Shown here one piece after another: positions 31,320 through 39,480 of a DNA stretch of 45,542 nt; position 1 is the first letter of the stretch; every line of letters starts with the position of its first letter. Made by a program: the position numbers and the translations under genes. The notes beneath the pieces are model-generated. The model was not told the DNA's origin and did not search any database. It was given only the letters and a program-made list of their open reading frames with translations. This DNA is from Cellulomonas sp. (GTDB lineage: Bacteria; Actinomycetota; Actinomycetes; Actinomycetales; Cellulomonadaceae), in NCBI GenBank assembly GCA_012927595.1, contig JABBOW010000108.1:1-45542 (forward strand). The letters are read 5' to 3'.

Positions 31320-32884
31320 CGCTGGCGCGCAACCCCCTGCTCCCCGGGTGCTACCCCGACCCGACGATCTGCCGCGTCGGCGAGGACTTCTACCTCGCCT
31401 GCTCGACCTTCGAGTACTTCCCCGGGCTGCCGGTCTTCCACAGCCGCGACCTCGTGAGCTGGGAGCAGATCGGCCACGTGGTCGACCGGCCCGGCCAGCT
31501 CGACCTCGACGGCATCGCGTCGTCGGGCGGGCTCTACGCCCCCACGCTTCGGCACCACGACGGCGTCTTCTGGCTGGTCTGCACCCTCGTCGACCAGCAG
31601 GACGACGCGCGTGGCGGCAACTTTCTCATGACGGCGACCGACCCGGCCGGTCCGTGGTCCGACCCGGTCTGGCTTGACGCCGACGGCATCGACCCGTCGA
31701 TCTTCATCGACGATGACGGTCGCGTCTGGGTGCACGGCACCCGGCGGGCCCGCGAGCCCGCGTGGCACGACCAGACCGAGGTGTGGGTGCGCGAGCTCGA
31801 CCCGGCGGCCAAGGAGCTCGTCGGCCCGGAGCATGTCGTCTGGAACGGGGCGCTGCGGGACGCCGTCTGGGCGGAAGGGCCGCACCTGTACAAGGTCGAC
31901 GGAACGTACTACCTCCTCGCCGCCGAGGGCGGTACCGAGTTTCACCACGCCGTCTCGGTCGCGCGGGCCGACCGGGTGACCGGACCATACGTCGGCAACA
32001 AGGGCAACCCGATCCTCACTCACCGCCACCTCGGCCACGGGGCTGATGTCGTCGGCGTGGGGCACGCCGACCTCGTGCAGGCTGCCGATGGCAGCTGGTG
32101 GGTCGTCCTGCTCGGCATGCGCCCGTACGGTGGCTACCACTACAACCTCGGACGCGAGACGTTCCTGGCGCCCGTCGTGTGGGAGGACGGGTGGCCCGTG
32201 ATCGCTCCAGGCGTCGGCCGCGTGCCTGCGCAGGTCGACGTGCCGTTCGCAGGTCCGGTGCGACCCGGCGTCGCCCAGCGATGTGCATCCGGCGTCGTCC
32301 GGCCGGGCGACCTGCGCTGGACGTCACTACGCCGGTCGGCCGCGGAATTCGCCTCGGCGCGCGGCGACGGCTGGGACCTGACGATGCGGCCGACGACCTT
32401 GAGCGAACCAGGGACGCCGGCCTTCCTCGGGGTGCGTCAGCAGCACCAGGACGTCGACGTGCGCGCGACCGTTCGCACCGCCCCAGCAGCGGGTGACGAC
32501 GTCGGTCTGACCGTGCGCCAGTCGGAAGCCGATCACGTGCGGCTCTTCGTCACTGGTGCTGACGGTGGGACCGGGCGCAGGGTCGTTGCCGTCCACCGCC
32601 GCGCCGGCGTCGAGACCGTGGTCGGCGAGCTGTCACTGCCGGGCGGCGCCCAGGAGCGCGTGACGCTGACCGTCTGCGCCCGGGGGCAGGACTACTCCCT
32701 GTTCGCCGGCGTCGCGGGCGACGATCCGTCGCCGGTGGCAGTCGTCGACGGCCGCACGCTCGACAGCGTCGCGACCGGAGGGTTCCTGGGGCTGTGGATC
32801 GGCGTGTACGCCACGAGCAACGGGCGCCCGACGACGACTGTCGCTCAGGTGGAGGTGTTCGAGTACGTGCCGGCCGAGAGCTGA
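31316..32884 (+). CDS. Glycoside hydrolase family 43, probable beta-xylosidase/arabinofuranosidase
   Basis: A 522-residue enzyme without a signal peptide. The five-bladed propeller (1-300) has the three catalytic acids: general base D15 in CYPDPTI, pKa modulator D126 in GIDPSIF, and general acid E187 in WAEGPHLYK. A C-terminal beta-sandwich (about 330-515) is the extra domain of the GH43_11-like beta-xylosidases. The GTG start overlaps the GH3 stop (GTGA). It should trim imported xylo- or arabinoxylo-oligosaccharides. Whether it removes xylose, arabinose or both cannot be read from sequence. Confidence 0.92.
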   Translation: MTLARNPLLPGCYPDPTICRVGEDFYLACSTFEYFPGLPVFHSRDLVSWEQIGHVVDRPGQLDLDGIASSGGLYAPTLRHHDGVFWLVCTLVDQQDDARGGNFLMTATDPAGPWSDPVWLDADGIDPSIFIDDDGRVWVHGTRRAREPAWHDQTEVWVRELDPAAKELVGPEHVVWNGALRDAVWAEGPHLYKVDGTYYLLAAEGGTEFHHAVSVARADRVTGPYVGNKGNPILTHRHLGHGADVVGVGHADLVQAADGSWWVVLLGMRPYGGYHYNLGRETFLAPVVWEDGWPVIAPGVGRVPAQVDVPFAGPVRPGVAQRCASGVVRPGDLRWTSLRRSAAEFASARGDGWDLTMRPTTLSEPGTPAFLGVRQQHQDVDVRATVRTAPAAGDDVGLTVRQSEADHVRLFVTGADGGTGRRVVAVHRRAGVETVVGELSLPGGAQERVTLTVCARGQDYSLFAGVAGDDPSPVAVVDGRTLDSVATGGFLGLWIGVYATSNGRPTTTVAQVEVFEYVPAES

Positions 32885-32970
32885 GACTGAGCCTCCTCGG
32901 GTCTACCTCGAGCAGGCGCTTCGGTGGACGTTGGACATCCGGTCAGCGAAAAAGGCTCAGGTCGCGCCGG

Positions 32971-32986
32971 ATCGTAACGATACGAT
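32971..32986 (+). promoter_or_regulatory. ATCGT/ACGAT dyad before the MATE gene
   Basis: ATCGTAACGAT (32971-32981) is a short dyad followed by an overlapping TACGAT that could be a -10. It lies 77 bases upstream of ATG 33063 in an otherwise featureless 178-base gap. A regulator site is possible but not assignable. Confidence 0.35.
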
Positions 32987-33062
32987 TGGGGAGCATCGGA
33001 CGGGCCCTGCCGGGCCCGGCGCCAGCCATCCGATCCACCCCTTCCTGAGGACCCGCCCCGCC

Positions 33063-34550
33063 ATGCCCAAGGTTCTGACCGCCGGACGTCCGTGGCGCGT
33101 CATCCTCGCCTTCGCTGTTCCGCTCCTCGTGGGCAACATCGTCCAGCAGCTCTACCAGGTCGTGGACGCGATCGTCGTCGGGCGGGTGCTGGGTGTCAGC
33201 GCCCTCGCCGCCGTCGGTGCGACCGGCAGCCTGCTCTTCCTCCTCCTCGGCTTCGCGTGGGGCCTGACGTCCGGGTTCGCGATCCCGACGGCGCAGGCGT
33301 TCGGCGCAGGCGACGGCCCGGCGGTGCGTCGCTCGGTGGCGACCGGCGTGGCGCTCACCGCCGTGACGAGCGTGATCCTCACGGTGGGCGCACCGCTGCT
33401 TGCCGGGCCGGCCCTCCGGCTGATGCGGACCCCTGCCGAGCTCGTCCCGCAGGCGACGACGTTCGCCGTCGTCAGCTTCCTCGGCGCGAGCACGATGATG
33501 TTCTTCAACTACCTCTCGGCGATCCTGCGGGCCACCGGGGACTCCCGGACACCGCTCGTGTTCCTCGTCCTGAGCTGCGGTCTCAACATGGGGCTCGTCC
33601 TCGCCCTCGTCCCGGGTCTGGGGCTCGGCGTCGGCGGTGCGGCGCTCGCGACGGTGATCTCGCAGGCGGTCTCGGTCACGCTGTGCCTGACCTACGTCCG
33701 GCGCCGTGTCCCCGTGCTCCGGGTGCACCGTGGCGACTGGCGCGTCACCCGCGGCGACCTCGCCCGCCACCTGCGGCTCGGCCTCCCCATGGGGTTCCAG
33801 GCGTCCATCATCGCGATCGGGACGCTCGCTGTGCAGGTGCGGCTCAACAACCTCGGCTCCGACGCCGTCGCGGCATACACGACTGCGGCCCGCGTCGACG
33901 GGCTCGCCGTCGCGCTCCTCGCGTCCCTCGGCATCGCGGTGTCGACGTTCACCGCACAGAACTACGGCGCCAGGCGGCCCGACCGCATCCGGCTCGGCGT
34001 CGTCCAGAGCGTGTGGATGTCGGTCGTCGGCGCCGTGCTCCTCGGCGGCGTGCTCATCACGGCCGGGAGCGAGATCGTGAGGCTGTTCTTCGGGGTGGGG
34101 GAGGAGCAGGTCGTGACGATGGCGGCGCACCTGCTCCATGTCAACGGCGCCCTCTACGTCGCCCTTGGCGTCCTCTTCGTGCTCCGCGGTGCGCTGCAAG
34201 GGCTCGGGCACACGTTCGTCCCGACGTTCACCGGCGTGATCGAGCTCGCCATGCGAGTCAGTGCCGCGGTCGTCCTCGGTGCGGCCTTCGGCTTCAACGG
34301 CGTCGTGTGGGGCAACCCGCTGGCGTGGCTCGGCGCGCTCGTCGTGCTCGTCCCTGCGTACGTGCGGGCGAGCCGCCGTCTCGGCGTCAGGTCGGGCGCG
34401 CGGGCTGGCGCAGTCCCCGACCACGTCGTGCTCGAGGGCCCGATCGACGGGTCGGTCGTCATCGACGCCGTCGTCCCTGTCGCCGACCCTGTCGTGGACG
34501 GGTCGCGGGCCGGGAGCGAGCCCGTCGCATCCGGGATCGGCGCGCGCTGA
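33063..34550 (+). CDS. MATE-family efflux transporter
   Basis: A 495-residue protein with 12 membrane helices in two halves. MATE marks are VPLLVGNIVQQLYQVVDAIV in helix 1-2 and ILRATGDSRTPLVFLV near 155-170. ALQGLGHTFVPTFTGVIELA is the matching motif of the second half. The last ~45 residues are a Val/Asp-rich cytoplasmic tail not seen in most members. The family exports cationic drugs or metabolites by sodium or proton antiport. ATG 33063 is chosen because helix 1 begins a few residues later; a longer in-frame start exists at 32931. It is probably monocistronic. Confidence 0.88.
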   Translation: MPKVLTAGRPWRVILAFAVPLLVGNIVQQLYQVVDAIVVGRVLGVSALAAVGATGSLLFLLLGFAWGLTSGFAIPTAQAFGAGDGPAVRRSVATGVALTAVTSVILTVGAPLLAGPALRLMRTPAELVPQATTFAVVSFLGASTMMFFNYLSAILRATGDSRTPLVFLVLSCGLNMGLVLALVPGLGLGVGGAALATVISQAVSVTLCLTYVRRRVPVLRVHRGDWRVTRGDLARHLRLGLPMGFQASIIAIGTLAVQVRLNNLGSDAVAAYTTAARVDGLAVALLASLGIAVSTFTAQNYGARRPDRIRLGVVQSVWMSVVGAVLLGGVLITAGSEIVRLFFGVGEEQVVTMAAHLLHVNGALYVALGVLFVLRGALQGLGHTFVPTFTGVIELAMRVSAAVVLGAAFGFNGVVWGNPLAWLGALVVLVPAYVRASRRLGVRSGARAGAVPDHVVLEGPIDGSVVIDAVVPVADPVVDGSRAGSEPVASGIGAR

Positions 34551-34655
34551 CGCCGACGGCTCGAGCGGATCACACCCGCTTGGCGCCGCAGACCTCCTCG
34601 CCGTCCGTTCACTCGTGACACCAGTCCGCGGTGGGGGGCCTCAGACGCCGGCCAG

Positions 34656-34979
34656 GTGCGCGGGATGTCTGCAGGCGACCCGGGTGGCGAGCCCGGGCAC
34701 GAGCTCCTGACGCGGGTGCGGTCGGCGTTCCCGCGCGTCGAACGCGATCATCAGGATGGTCACGTCCTGGTCGTGAGCCATGGCCTGACACTTCGCGCCT
34801 ACCTGGCGATGATCGACCCGCGCCCGACGGAGCCCCTGCCGAATGCGAGCATCTCGACGGTCGAGGTGCATGCCGACGGCTTCTGCCGCGTGGTCACCGT
34901 CGCGCTCGACCCGGCTGGCCATGGCGTGCCCGACGCGATCGGCGCCTCGCGCGCACAGGCAACGGCGCTGGCACGCTAG
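34656..34979 (+). pseudogene. Histidine phosphatase, C-terminal remnant
   Basis: About 107 codons match the C-terminal half of a phosphoglycerate-mutase-like histidine phosphatase: GEPGHELLTRVRSAFPRVER, then GHVLVVSHGLTLRAYLAM (second catalytic His) and LPNASISTVEVHADG. The N-terminal half with the essential RHG motif is absent, and no such motif occurs in any frame back to the MATE stop. It is likely a dead fragment. Confidence 0.65.
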
Positions 34980-35018
34980 AGCCGCACCGACGTCGACGCC
35001 ACAGCGGTTCGACCATCG

Positions 35019-35627
35019 CTAGCCGGGCTGTGCGGAGAGGTCGCCGGTGAGGTAGCGCTGCAGGGTGGGGGCGATCGCGTCGGCGACGACCAGGTGGTCG
35101 AGTGACGCGAGCGGCTCCACCTCGACGATGTAGCGGGCCATGATGAGCCCGACGATCTGCGACATCAGCAGCGCAGCGCGGTAGTCGGCGTCGTCGGAGC
35201 CGATGCCCGCGGCGAGGGGTGCGAGCACCTCGCGGGTCAGCAGGTCGCGGACGACTCGAGCCGCCTCGGGTTCTGAGGTGGCCGCGCGGATCAGCCCGAC
35301 CGCCCGGCTCCGGCCCTCCTCGGACTCGAACACTCCGAGTGCGAAGCGCGCCAGTCGCGCGCCGGCATCGTTCGGGTCGCCCGCCAGAAGGCCCGGCAGG
35401 ACCTCGGCCGGCTGGAACGGCAGCCCGATGACGGAGAGGAACAGCTGCCGCTTGGACCCGTGGAAGTGGCTGACCAGGGTGGGATCGACCTCGGCCTCGA
35501 GGGCCACCTGCCGCATGGAGGTGCGGTCGTAGCCGAGCTCGGCGAACTGCCGACGAGCGGCCCGCGCGATCGCCTCGCGTGTCCCGCTGTCGCCGGGCCG
35601 TCGTCCCGAGTGTGCGCGCACAGCCAT
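35019..35627 (-). CDS. TetR-family transcriptional regulator
   Basis: A 202-residue TetR protein. The helix-turn-helix is at ~15-65: ARRQFAELGYDRTSMRQVAL, then EVDPTLVSHFHGSKRQLF. The C-terminal domain (QLFLSVIGLPFQPAEVLPGL and on) belongs to the AcrR-like group that controls efflux pumps. GGAGACGCGAG precedes its ATG. It is divergent from an MFS pump gene with 86 bases between the starts, holding a GAATTC dyad that it probably binds. Confidence 0.88.
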   Translation of the reverse strand: MAVRAHSGRRPGDSGTREAIARAARRQFAELGYDRTSMRQVALEAEVDPTLVSHFHGSKRQLFLSVIGLPFQPAEVLPGLLAGDPNDAGARLARFALGVFESEEGRSRAVGLIRAATSEPEAARVVRDLLTREVLAPLAAGIGSDDADYRAALLMSQIVGLIMARYIVEVEPLASLDHLVVADAIAPTLQRYLTGDLSAQPG

Positions 35628-35648
35628 CTCGCGTCTCCTTTGTGCTCC

Positions 35649-35695
35649 TTGACACCCAGATCCTACACGTGCAGAATTCCACTCGTCCCGAATTC
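35649..35695 (+). promoter_or_regulatory. MFS-gene promoter with GAATTC dyad, probable TetR operator
   Basis: TTGACA (35649-35654), 17 bases, CAGAAT (35672-35677). GAATTC occurs at 35674-35679 and 35690-35695, 16 bases start to start, overlapping the -10 and the start site. The paired sites in a tetR-efflux intergenic region suggest repression by TetR. Confidence 0.55.
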
Positions 35696-35713
35696 ATAGC
35701 GTGAGGATATCTG

Positions 35714-37414
35714 ATGACCGACACTGGACCGATCATGTCTCGCCGACGACGCACCGCTCTGCTCGGGGTCATCGCGCTCGCTCTCATGATGGTCGTCTCC
35801 GCGGTCAGCGGGCTGAATGTCGCCCTGCCCGACCTCGCGATCGACACCGGTGCATCCCAGACCGACATCACGTGGATCGTCGACGCCTACACCCTCGTCT
35901 TCGTCGGGCTCCTCCTGCCAGCCGGAGCGCTCGGCGACCGGTTCGGGCGCAAGCGGGTGCTGCTGGCCGGGCTGGTGATCTTCGGCTGCGCAGCGGGTGC
36001 GGCGATGTTCGTGTCCTCCCCGCAGCCACTGATCGCGCTGCGCGCGGTGATGGGCATCGGTGCGGCCGCGGTCATGCCCGTCACGCTGTCGATCATCACC
36101 ACGACCTTCCCGCCGGACGAACGGGGCCGGGCGGTCGGGGTCTGGGTCGGCGTCGCCGGAGGTGGCGCCGTGCTCGGAATGTTCGCATCGGGAGTCCTGC
36201 TGGAGTTCTTCGCTTGGAGCTCCTTCTTCGTGCTCAACGTCACCCTCGCGGTGCTGGCACTGATCGGCACCCTCGTCGTCGTGCCGTCCTCCCGAGAGGC
36301 TCACCTGCCCCGGATGGACGCCCGGGGGGCCTTGGCATCACTGGTCGGTCTTGTCGCTCTGGTGTTCGCGATCATCGAGGGGCCCGATCGAGGGTGGTCC
36401 AGCCCGCTCACCATCGGCTCGTTCGCGCTGAGCGCGCTCGCGCTCGGCACTTTCGTGGTCTGGGAGCTGCGGAATCCTGAGCCGATGCTCGACATGCGGC
36501 TCTTCCGCCTGCCGGGCTTCAGGAGCGGGACCCTCGCGCTCACGATGCAGTTCTTCGCCAGCTTCGGGTTCTTCTACATCGTCCTGCAGTACCTGCAGTA
36601 CATCGCCGGACGGTCTCCGCTCCAGGCGGCCGTGGCGCTCCTGCCGCTTCCGATTGTCCTCATCCCACTGGCCCGCACCGCCCCCCGCATCGCCGACCGG
36701 TTCGGCATCAACCGGGTCGTGGCCCTCGGCCTGATGCTCAGCGCGTCGGGGATGCTGATGATGACGACCCTGGACGTCGAGTTCGTCTACTGGCACCTCG
36801 CCGTCGGTCTGGTGCTGTTCGCGGCCGGCATGGCACTGGCGGGGACCCCGTCGACGGCCGCGGTCGTCTCGTCGCTGCCGCCGTCGAAGCAGGGCGTCGG
36901 CTCAGCTGTGAACGACACCTCGCGCGAGCTCGGGAGCGCCTTGGGCATCGCCATCCTCGGCACGATCTTGAACGAGGTCTACCGCAACGGTCTCCAGGCA
37001 GCGACCGCCGGCCTGCCCACCGGGGTCGCCGAACGAGCGCAGTCATCCATCGCGTTCACCCGCCTGGGCGCCGACCAGCTCGCCCAGCTCGGGCCAGCTG
37101 GGCAGCGGCTGATCGCCGCCGCCGAGCGGGCCTTCGTCGATGCGACCAGCGCGGCCTTCTTCACCGCTGCTGGCGTCCTTGTCGTGACCGCGGTCTACGT
37201 GGCGCTCCGCGCGCCCAGGCGCGGTCCCCGCTGGCACCACGTCCCGGAGTCGGACGATCCCCGCGACGCCGAACCGCTTGCGGTCTCGGCCAGGCGTCAA
37301 CGTGGCCGACGGGTCTGGACGGACCGCATGATCAGGACCAGTCCGACCAGGGCGACGACCGGACCGATGACCGCCCACCCGGTGACCCCCGTCATGGGGC
37401 TCCCCGCGAGGTAG
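35714..37414 (+). CDS. MFS drug/metabolite exporter, DHA2 family
   Basis: A 566-residue protein with 14 membrane helices, the DHA2 layout. LGDRFGRKRVLLAGLVIFG is the MFS motif A and LRAVMGIGAAAVMPVTLSII is the motif C-like helix 5. QGVGSAVNDTSRELGSALGI is a typical DHA2 helix 11 region. The ATG follows GAGG by seven bases. The final ~40 residues (AVSARRQRGRRVWTDRM...) are Arg/Thr-rich and antisense to the convergent small gene, so the original stop may have been lost. Export of a drug-like compound under TetR control is likely. Confidence 0.9.
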   Translation: MTDTGPIMSRRRRTALLGVIALALMMVVSAVSGLNVALPDLAIDTGASQTDITWIVDAYTLVFVGLLLPAGALGDRFGRKRVLLAGLVIFGCAAGAAMFVSSPQPLIALRAVMGIGAAAVMPVTLSIITTTFPPDERGRAVGVWVGVAGGGAVLGMFASGVLLEFFAWSSFFVLNVTLAVLALIGTLVVVPSSREAHLPRMDARGALASLVGLVALVFAIIEGPDRGWSSPLTIGSFALSALALGTFVVWELRNPEPMLDMRLFRLPGFRSGTLALTMQFFASFGFFYIVLQYLQYIAGRSPLQAAVALLPLPIVLIPLARTAPRIADRFGINRVVALGLMLSASGMLMMTTLDVEFVYWHLAVGLVLFAAGMALAGTPSTAAVVSSLPPSKQGVGSAVNDTSRELGSALGIAILGTILNEVYRNGLQAATAGLPTGVAERAQSSIAFTRLGADQLAQLGPAGQRLIAAAERAFVDATSAAFFTAAGVLVVTAVYVALRAPRRGPRWHHVPESDDPRDAEPLAVSARRQRGRRVWTDRMIRTSPTRATTGPMTAHPVTPVMGLPAR

Positions 37415-37491
37415 CCGAGGCCCTGGAGCGTGAACACCAAGCCGATCACGATGAGCATCGCGCCGAGTGCGATGCGGGCTGCCTTGCTCAC
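37297..37491 (-). CDS. Small membrane protein, 64 residues
   Basis: MSKAARIALGAMLIVIGLVF is a clear membrane segment after a short basic start, and GWAVIGPVVALVGLVLIMRS is a second; a basic tail ends the protein. GTG 37491 is preceded by GGAGGAGCCC. The function is unknown. Its last 118 bases are antisense to the 3' end of the MFS gene. Confidence 0.65.
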   Translation of the reverse strand: MSKAARIALGAMLIVIGLVFTLQGLGYLAGSPMTGVTGWAVIGPVVALVGLVLIMRSVQTRRPR

Positions 37492-37628
37492 GGGCTCCTC
37501 CTGTGGATGGCGACGTACGGTCTGATCAGGCTGCCGACGCGGGACGAGTCGAGTCTCCTGCGGTTCGCGGGTCCGCGCCACACGCCGGGCGGCGCCATCC
37601 GGACGTCCCGCCGCTAGGTCAAGAATTA

Positions 37629-37681
37629 TTGACATCATGTCGACTGTGCCATACGTTCACTGGTGTCAAATATTCCTGACA
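37629..37681 (+). promoter_or_regulatory. Promoter and TGACA/TGTCA operator of the XRE operon
   Basis: TTGACA (37629-37634), 17 bases, TACGTT (37652-37657), identical in both hexamers and spacing to 15622-15650. GACATCATGTC (37631-37641) is a near-perfect dyad over the -35. TGTCA (37664-37668) and TGACA (37677-37681) form a second dyad just past the start site. The XRE protein of the operon is the likely binder. Confidence 0.6.
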
Positions 37682-37692
37682 TCGGAGCGACG

Positions 37693-38121
37693 ATGACGTT
37701 CGACGAGAAGAACACCTGGATCTACGGCGTCGTTGCGCTCGGCGCGTACGGGGTCTACCTGGCGACCGTGCTCGCGCGCGCCCAGGGAACGCCCGTCGTC
37801 GAGGTCGCCTACATCGGACCGATGCTGTGGTGCATCGGCGCGTCGGTCGCGGCGTCGATCCTCGGCAAGGTCGCCGTCTCCGCGCGCTGGCCTCGGGAGG
37901 CCAACAGCAGGGATGACCGCGACCGGGAGATCGACCGGTTCGGCGAGCACGTCGGCCAGTCGTTCTTGGTCATCGGCCTGTTGACGGCACTCGTGCTGGC
38001 GATGCTGGAGATCGACCACTTCTGGATCGCCAACGCGGCCTTCCTCGCGTTCGTCCTGTCGGCGGCCCTGGGCTCCGCCGCCAAGATCACGGCCTATCGC
38101 GGGGGCTTCCAGCAGTGGTGA
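37693..38121 (+). CDS. Membrane protein partner of an XRE regulator
   Basis: A 142-residue protein with four hydrophobic helices ([70 protein letters not shown]) and a charged middle loop with [13 protein letters not shown]. Four-helix proteins of this kind are often encoded just before a small Cro/CI regulator. ATG 37693 with GGAGCG upstream is chosen; GTG 37663, at the predicted transcription start, is in frame and could be a leaderless start. Function unknown. Confidence 0.7.
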   Translation: MTFDEKNTWIYGVVALGAYGVYLATVLARAQGTPVVEVAYIGPMLWCIGASVAASILGKVAVSARWPREANSRDDRDREIDRFGEHVGQSFLVIGLLTALVLAMLEIDHFWIANAAFLAFVLSAALGSAAKITAYRGGFQQW

Positions 38122-38348
38122 AGCCGACCAGGATCACCAACTCGATACGGGCCCTGCGGTTCGCGAACGGGGAGATGACGCAGGCCGAGCTGGCTCGGCG
38201 CATCGGCGTCACCCGCCAGACCGTCATTGCCATCGAGCAGGGGCGGTACTCACCATCCCTGCAGATGGCCTTCCAGATCGCACGGACGTTCGGTGTCCCG
38301 CTCGACGCGGTCTTCCGGTACCCCGACGACGCTGAGGAGCACTCATGA
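38118..38348 (+). CDS. XRE/Cro-CI-type helix-turn-helix regulator
   Basis: A 76-residue protein that is almost only a helix-turn-helix: [49 protein letters not shown]. It belongs to the short YgzD-like group. GTG 38118 overlaps the membrane-protein stop and its own stop overlaps the next ATG, so three genes are coupled. It probably controls its own promoter at 37629-37681. Confidence 0.88.
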   Translation: MKPTRITNSIRALRFANGEMTQAELARRIGVTRQTVIAIEQGRYSPSLQMAFQIARTFGVPLDAVFRYPDDAEEHS

Positions 38349-39328
38349 AGGCCATGGTCCAGGACACCTACGGCTCCGCCGACGTGCTCCGTCTGGACGA
38401 CGTCGACCTGCCGGAGATGGGCCTCGAGGACGTGCTCGTGCGGGTGCGCGCCGCCGGCGTCGATGCGGGCGTCTGGCACCTGATGGCGGGTCAGCCCTAC
38501 CTGGCGCGTGCGATGGGCTTCGGCCTGCGCGCGCCCAAGGTGCGGACGCGAGGCATGGAGGTCGCCGGGGTCGTGGAGGCCGTCGGCGCCCAGGTGACGC
38601 AGCTGCGCCCCGGCGACGCCGTGTTCGGCACCTGCGACGGCTCGTTCGCGGAGTACGCGACCGCCCGGCCCAGCAGCCTCACCCGGATGCCGACCACGAT
38701 CGACTTCGTGCACGCGGCGGCCGTCCCGGTCTCGGGTGTCACGGCTCTTCAGGGCCTGCGCGATGCAGGAAAGGTCGAGCCCGGGCAGCGCGTCCTCGTC
38801 ATCGGCGGGGGCGGGGGCGTGGGGACGTTCGCAGTCCAGCTCGCCAAGGCGTTCGGCGCGGAGGTCACCGGCGTGTGCGGCACGGCCAAGGTCGACCTGG
38901 TCCGCTCGCTCGGAGCCGACGACGTCATCGACTACTCGAGCGAGGCCATCACCGCCAAGGGGCGCCGCTACGACCTCGTCCTGGACACTGCCGGCAACCG
39001 TCCGCTGTCTCTGCTGCGCAAGGTCCTGACACCCGAGGGAACCCTTGTCATCGTCGGCGGCGAAGGCGGCGGGCGATGGTTCGGCGGGTTGCACCGACAG
39101 CTCGGAGCGAGCCTGCTGTCGCCGTTCGTCGGTCACACGCTCCGAGGACTGTTCGCCACCGTGCGCCCCGACGACCTGAGCCTGCTCGCGGGACTCATCG
39201 AGAGCGGTCAGATCACACCGGTGATCGACAGGACCTACCCGCTGGACCGGGCCGCCGATGCCGTGCGTTACCAGCACGAGGGGCACGCCTGCGGCAAGGT
39301 CGTCCTGACCGTGTCGGACGGGCGTTGA
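38345..39328 (+). CDS. Zinc-independent alcohol dehydrogenase / quinone oxidoreductase-like (MDR) protein
   Basis: A 327-residue medium-chain dehydrogenase/reductase. The N-terminal GroES-like domain lacks the catalytic zinc Cys, and [20 protein letters not shown] is the family strand. The Rossmann part has [20 protein letters not shown] with the GGxGGVG loop. It resembles NADPH-dependent quinone or enone reductases. The ATG overlaps the XRE stop, so it is the effector gene of the operon. Substrate unknown. Confidence 0.9.
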   Translation: MKAMVQDTYGSADVLRLDDVDLPEMGLEDVLVRVRAAGVDAGVWHLMAGQPYLARAMGFGLRAPKVRTRGMEVAGVVEAVGAQVTQLRPGDAVFGTCDGSFAEYATARPSSLTRMPTTIDFVHAAAVPVSGVTALQGLRDAGKVEPGQRVLVIGGGGGVGTFAVQLAKAFGAEVTGVCGTAKVDLVRSLGADDVIDYSSEAITAKGRRYDLVLDTAGNRPLSLLRKVLTPEGTLVIVGGEGGGRWFGGLHRQLGASLLSPFVGHTLRGLFATVRPDDLSLLAGLIESGQITPVIDRTYPLDRAADAVRYQHEGHACGKVVLTVSDGR

Positions 39329-39338
39329 TCGCCTCGCT

Positions 39339-39383
39339 GTGACGTGACGTGACGTGACGTGACCTGACCTGACCTGACCTGAC
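39339..39383 (+). repeat. Pentanucleotide tandem repeat, GTGAC x5 then CTGAC x4
   Basis: Five copies of GTGAC (39339-39363) are followed without a break by four of CTGAC (39364-39383), in the gap between two convergent genes. The unit is not a multiple of three and no gene spans it. Confidence 0.9.
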
Positions 39384-39480
39384 CTGCGCCGGGAGGAGGT
39401 CCCCTCCACCGGCTCGATCGATCAGGGCGGCCTCTCATCGCCTCGGCGTCATCACCGGCGGGCGCGAGCTGCCGGCCGGA

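Noticed and set aside
39339-39383. Origin iterons
   Set aside because: Five-base units are too short for iterons and there is no replication gene or DnaA-box cluster in the window.
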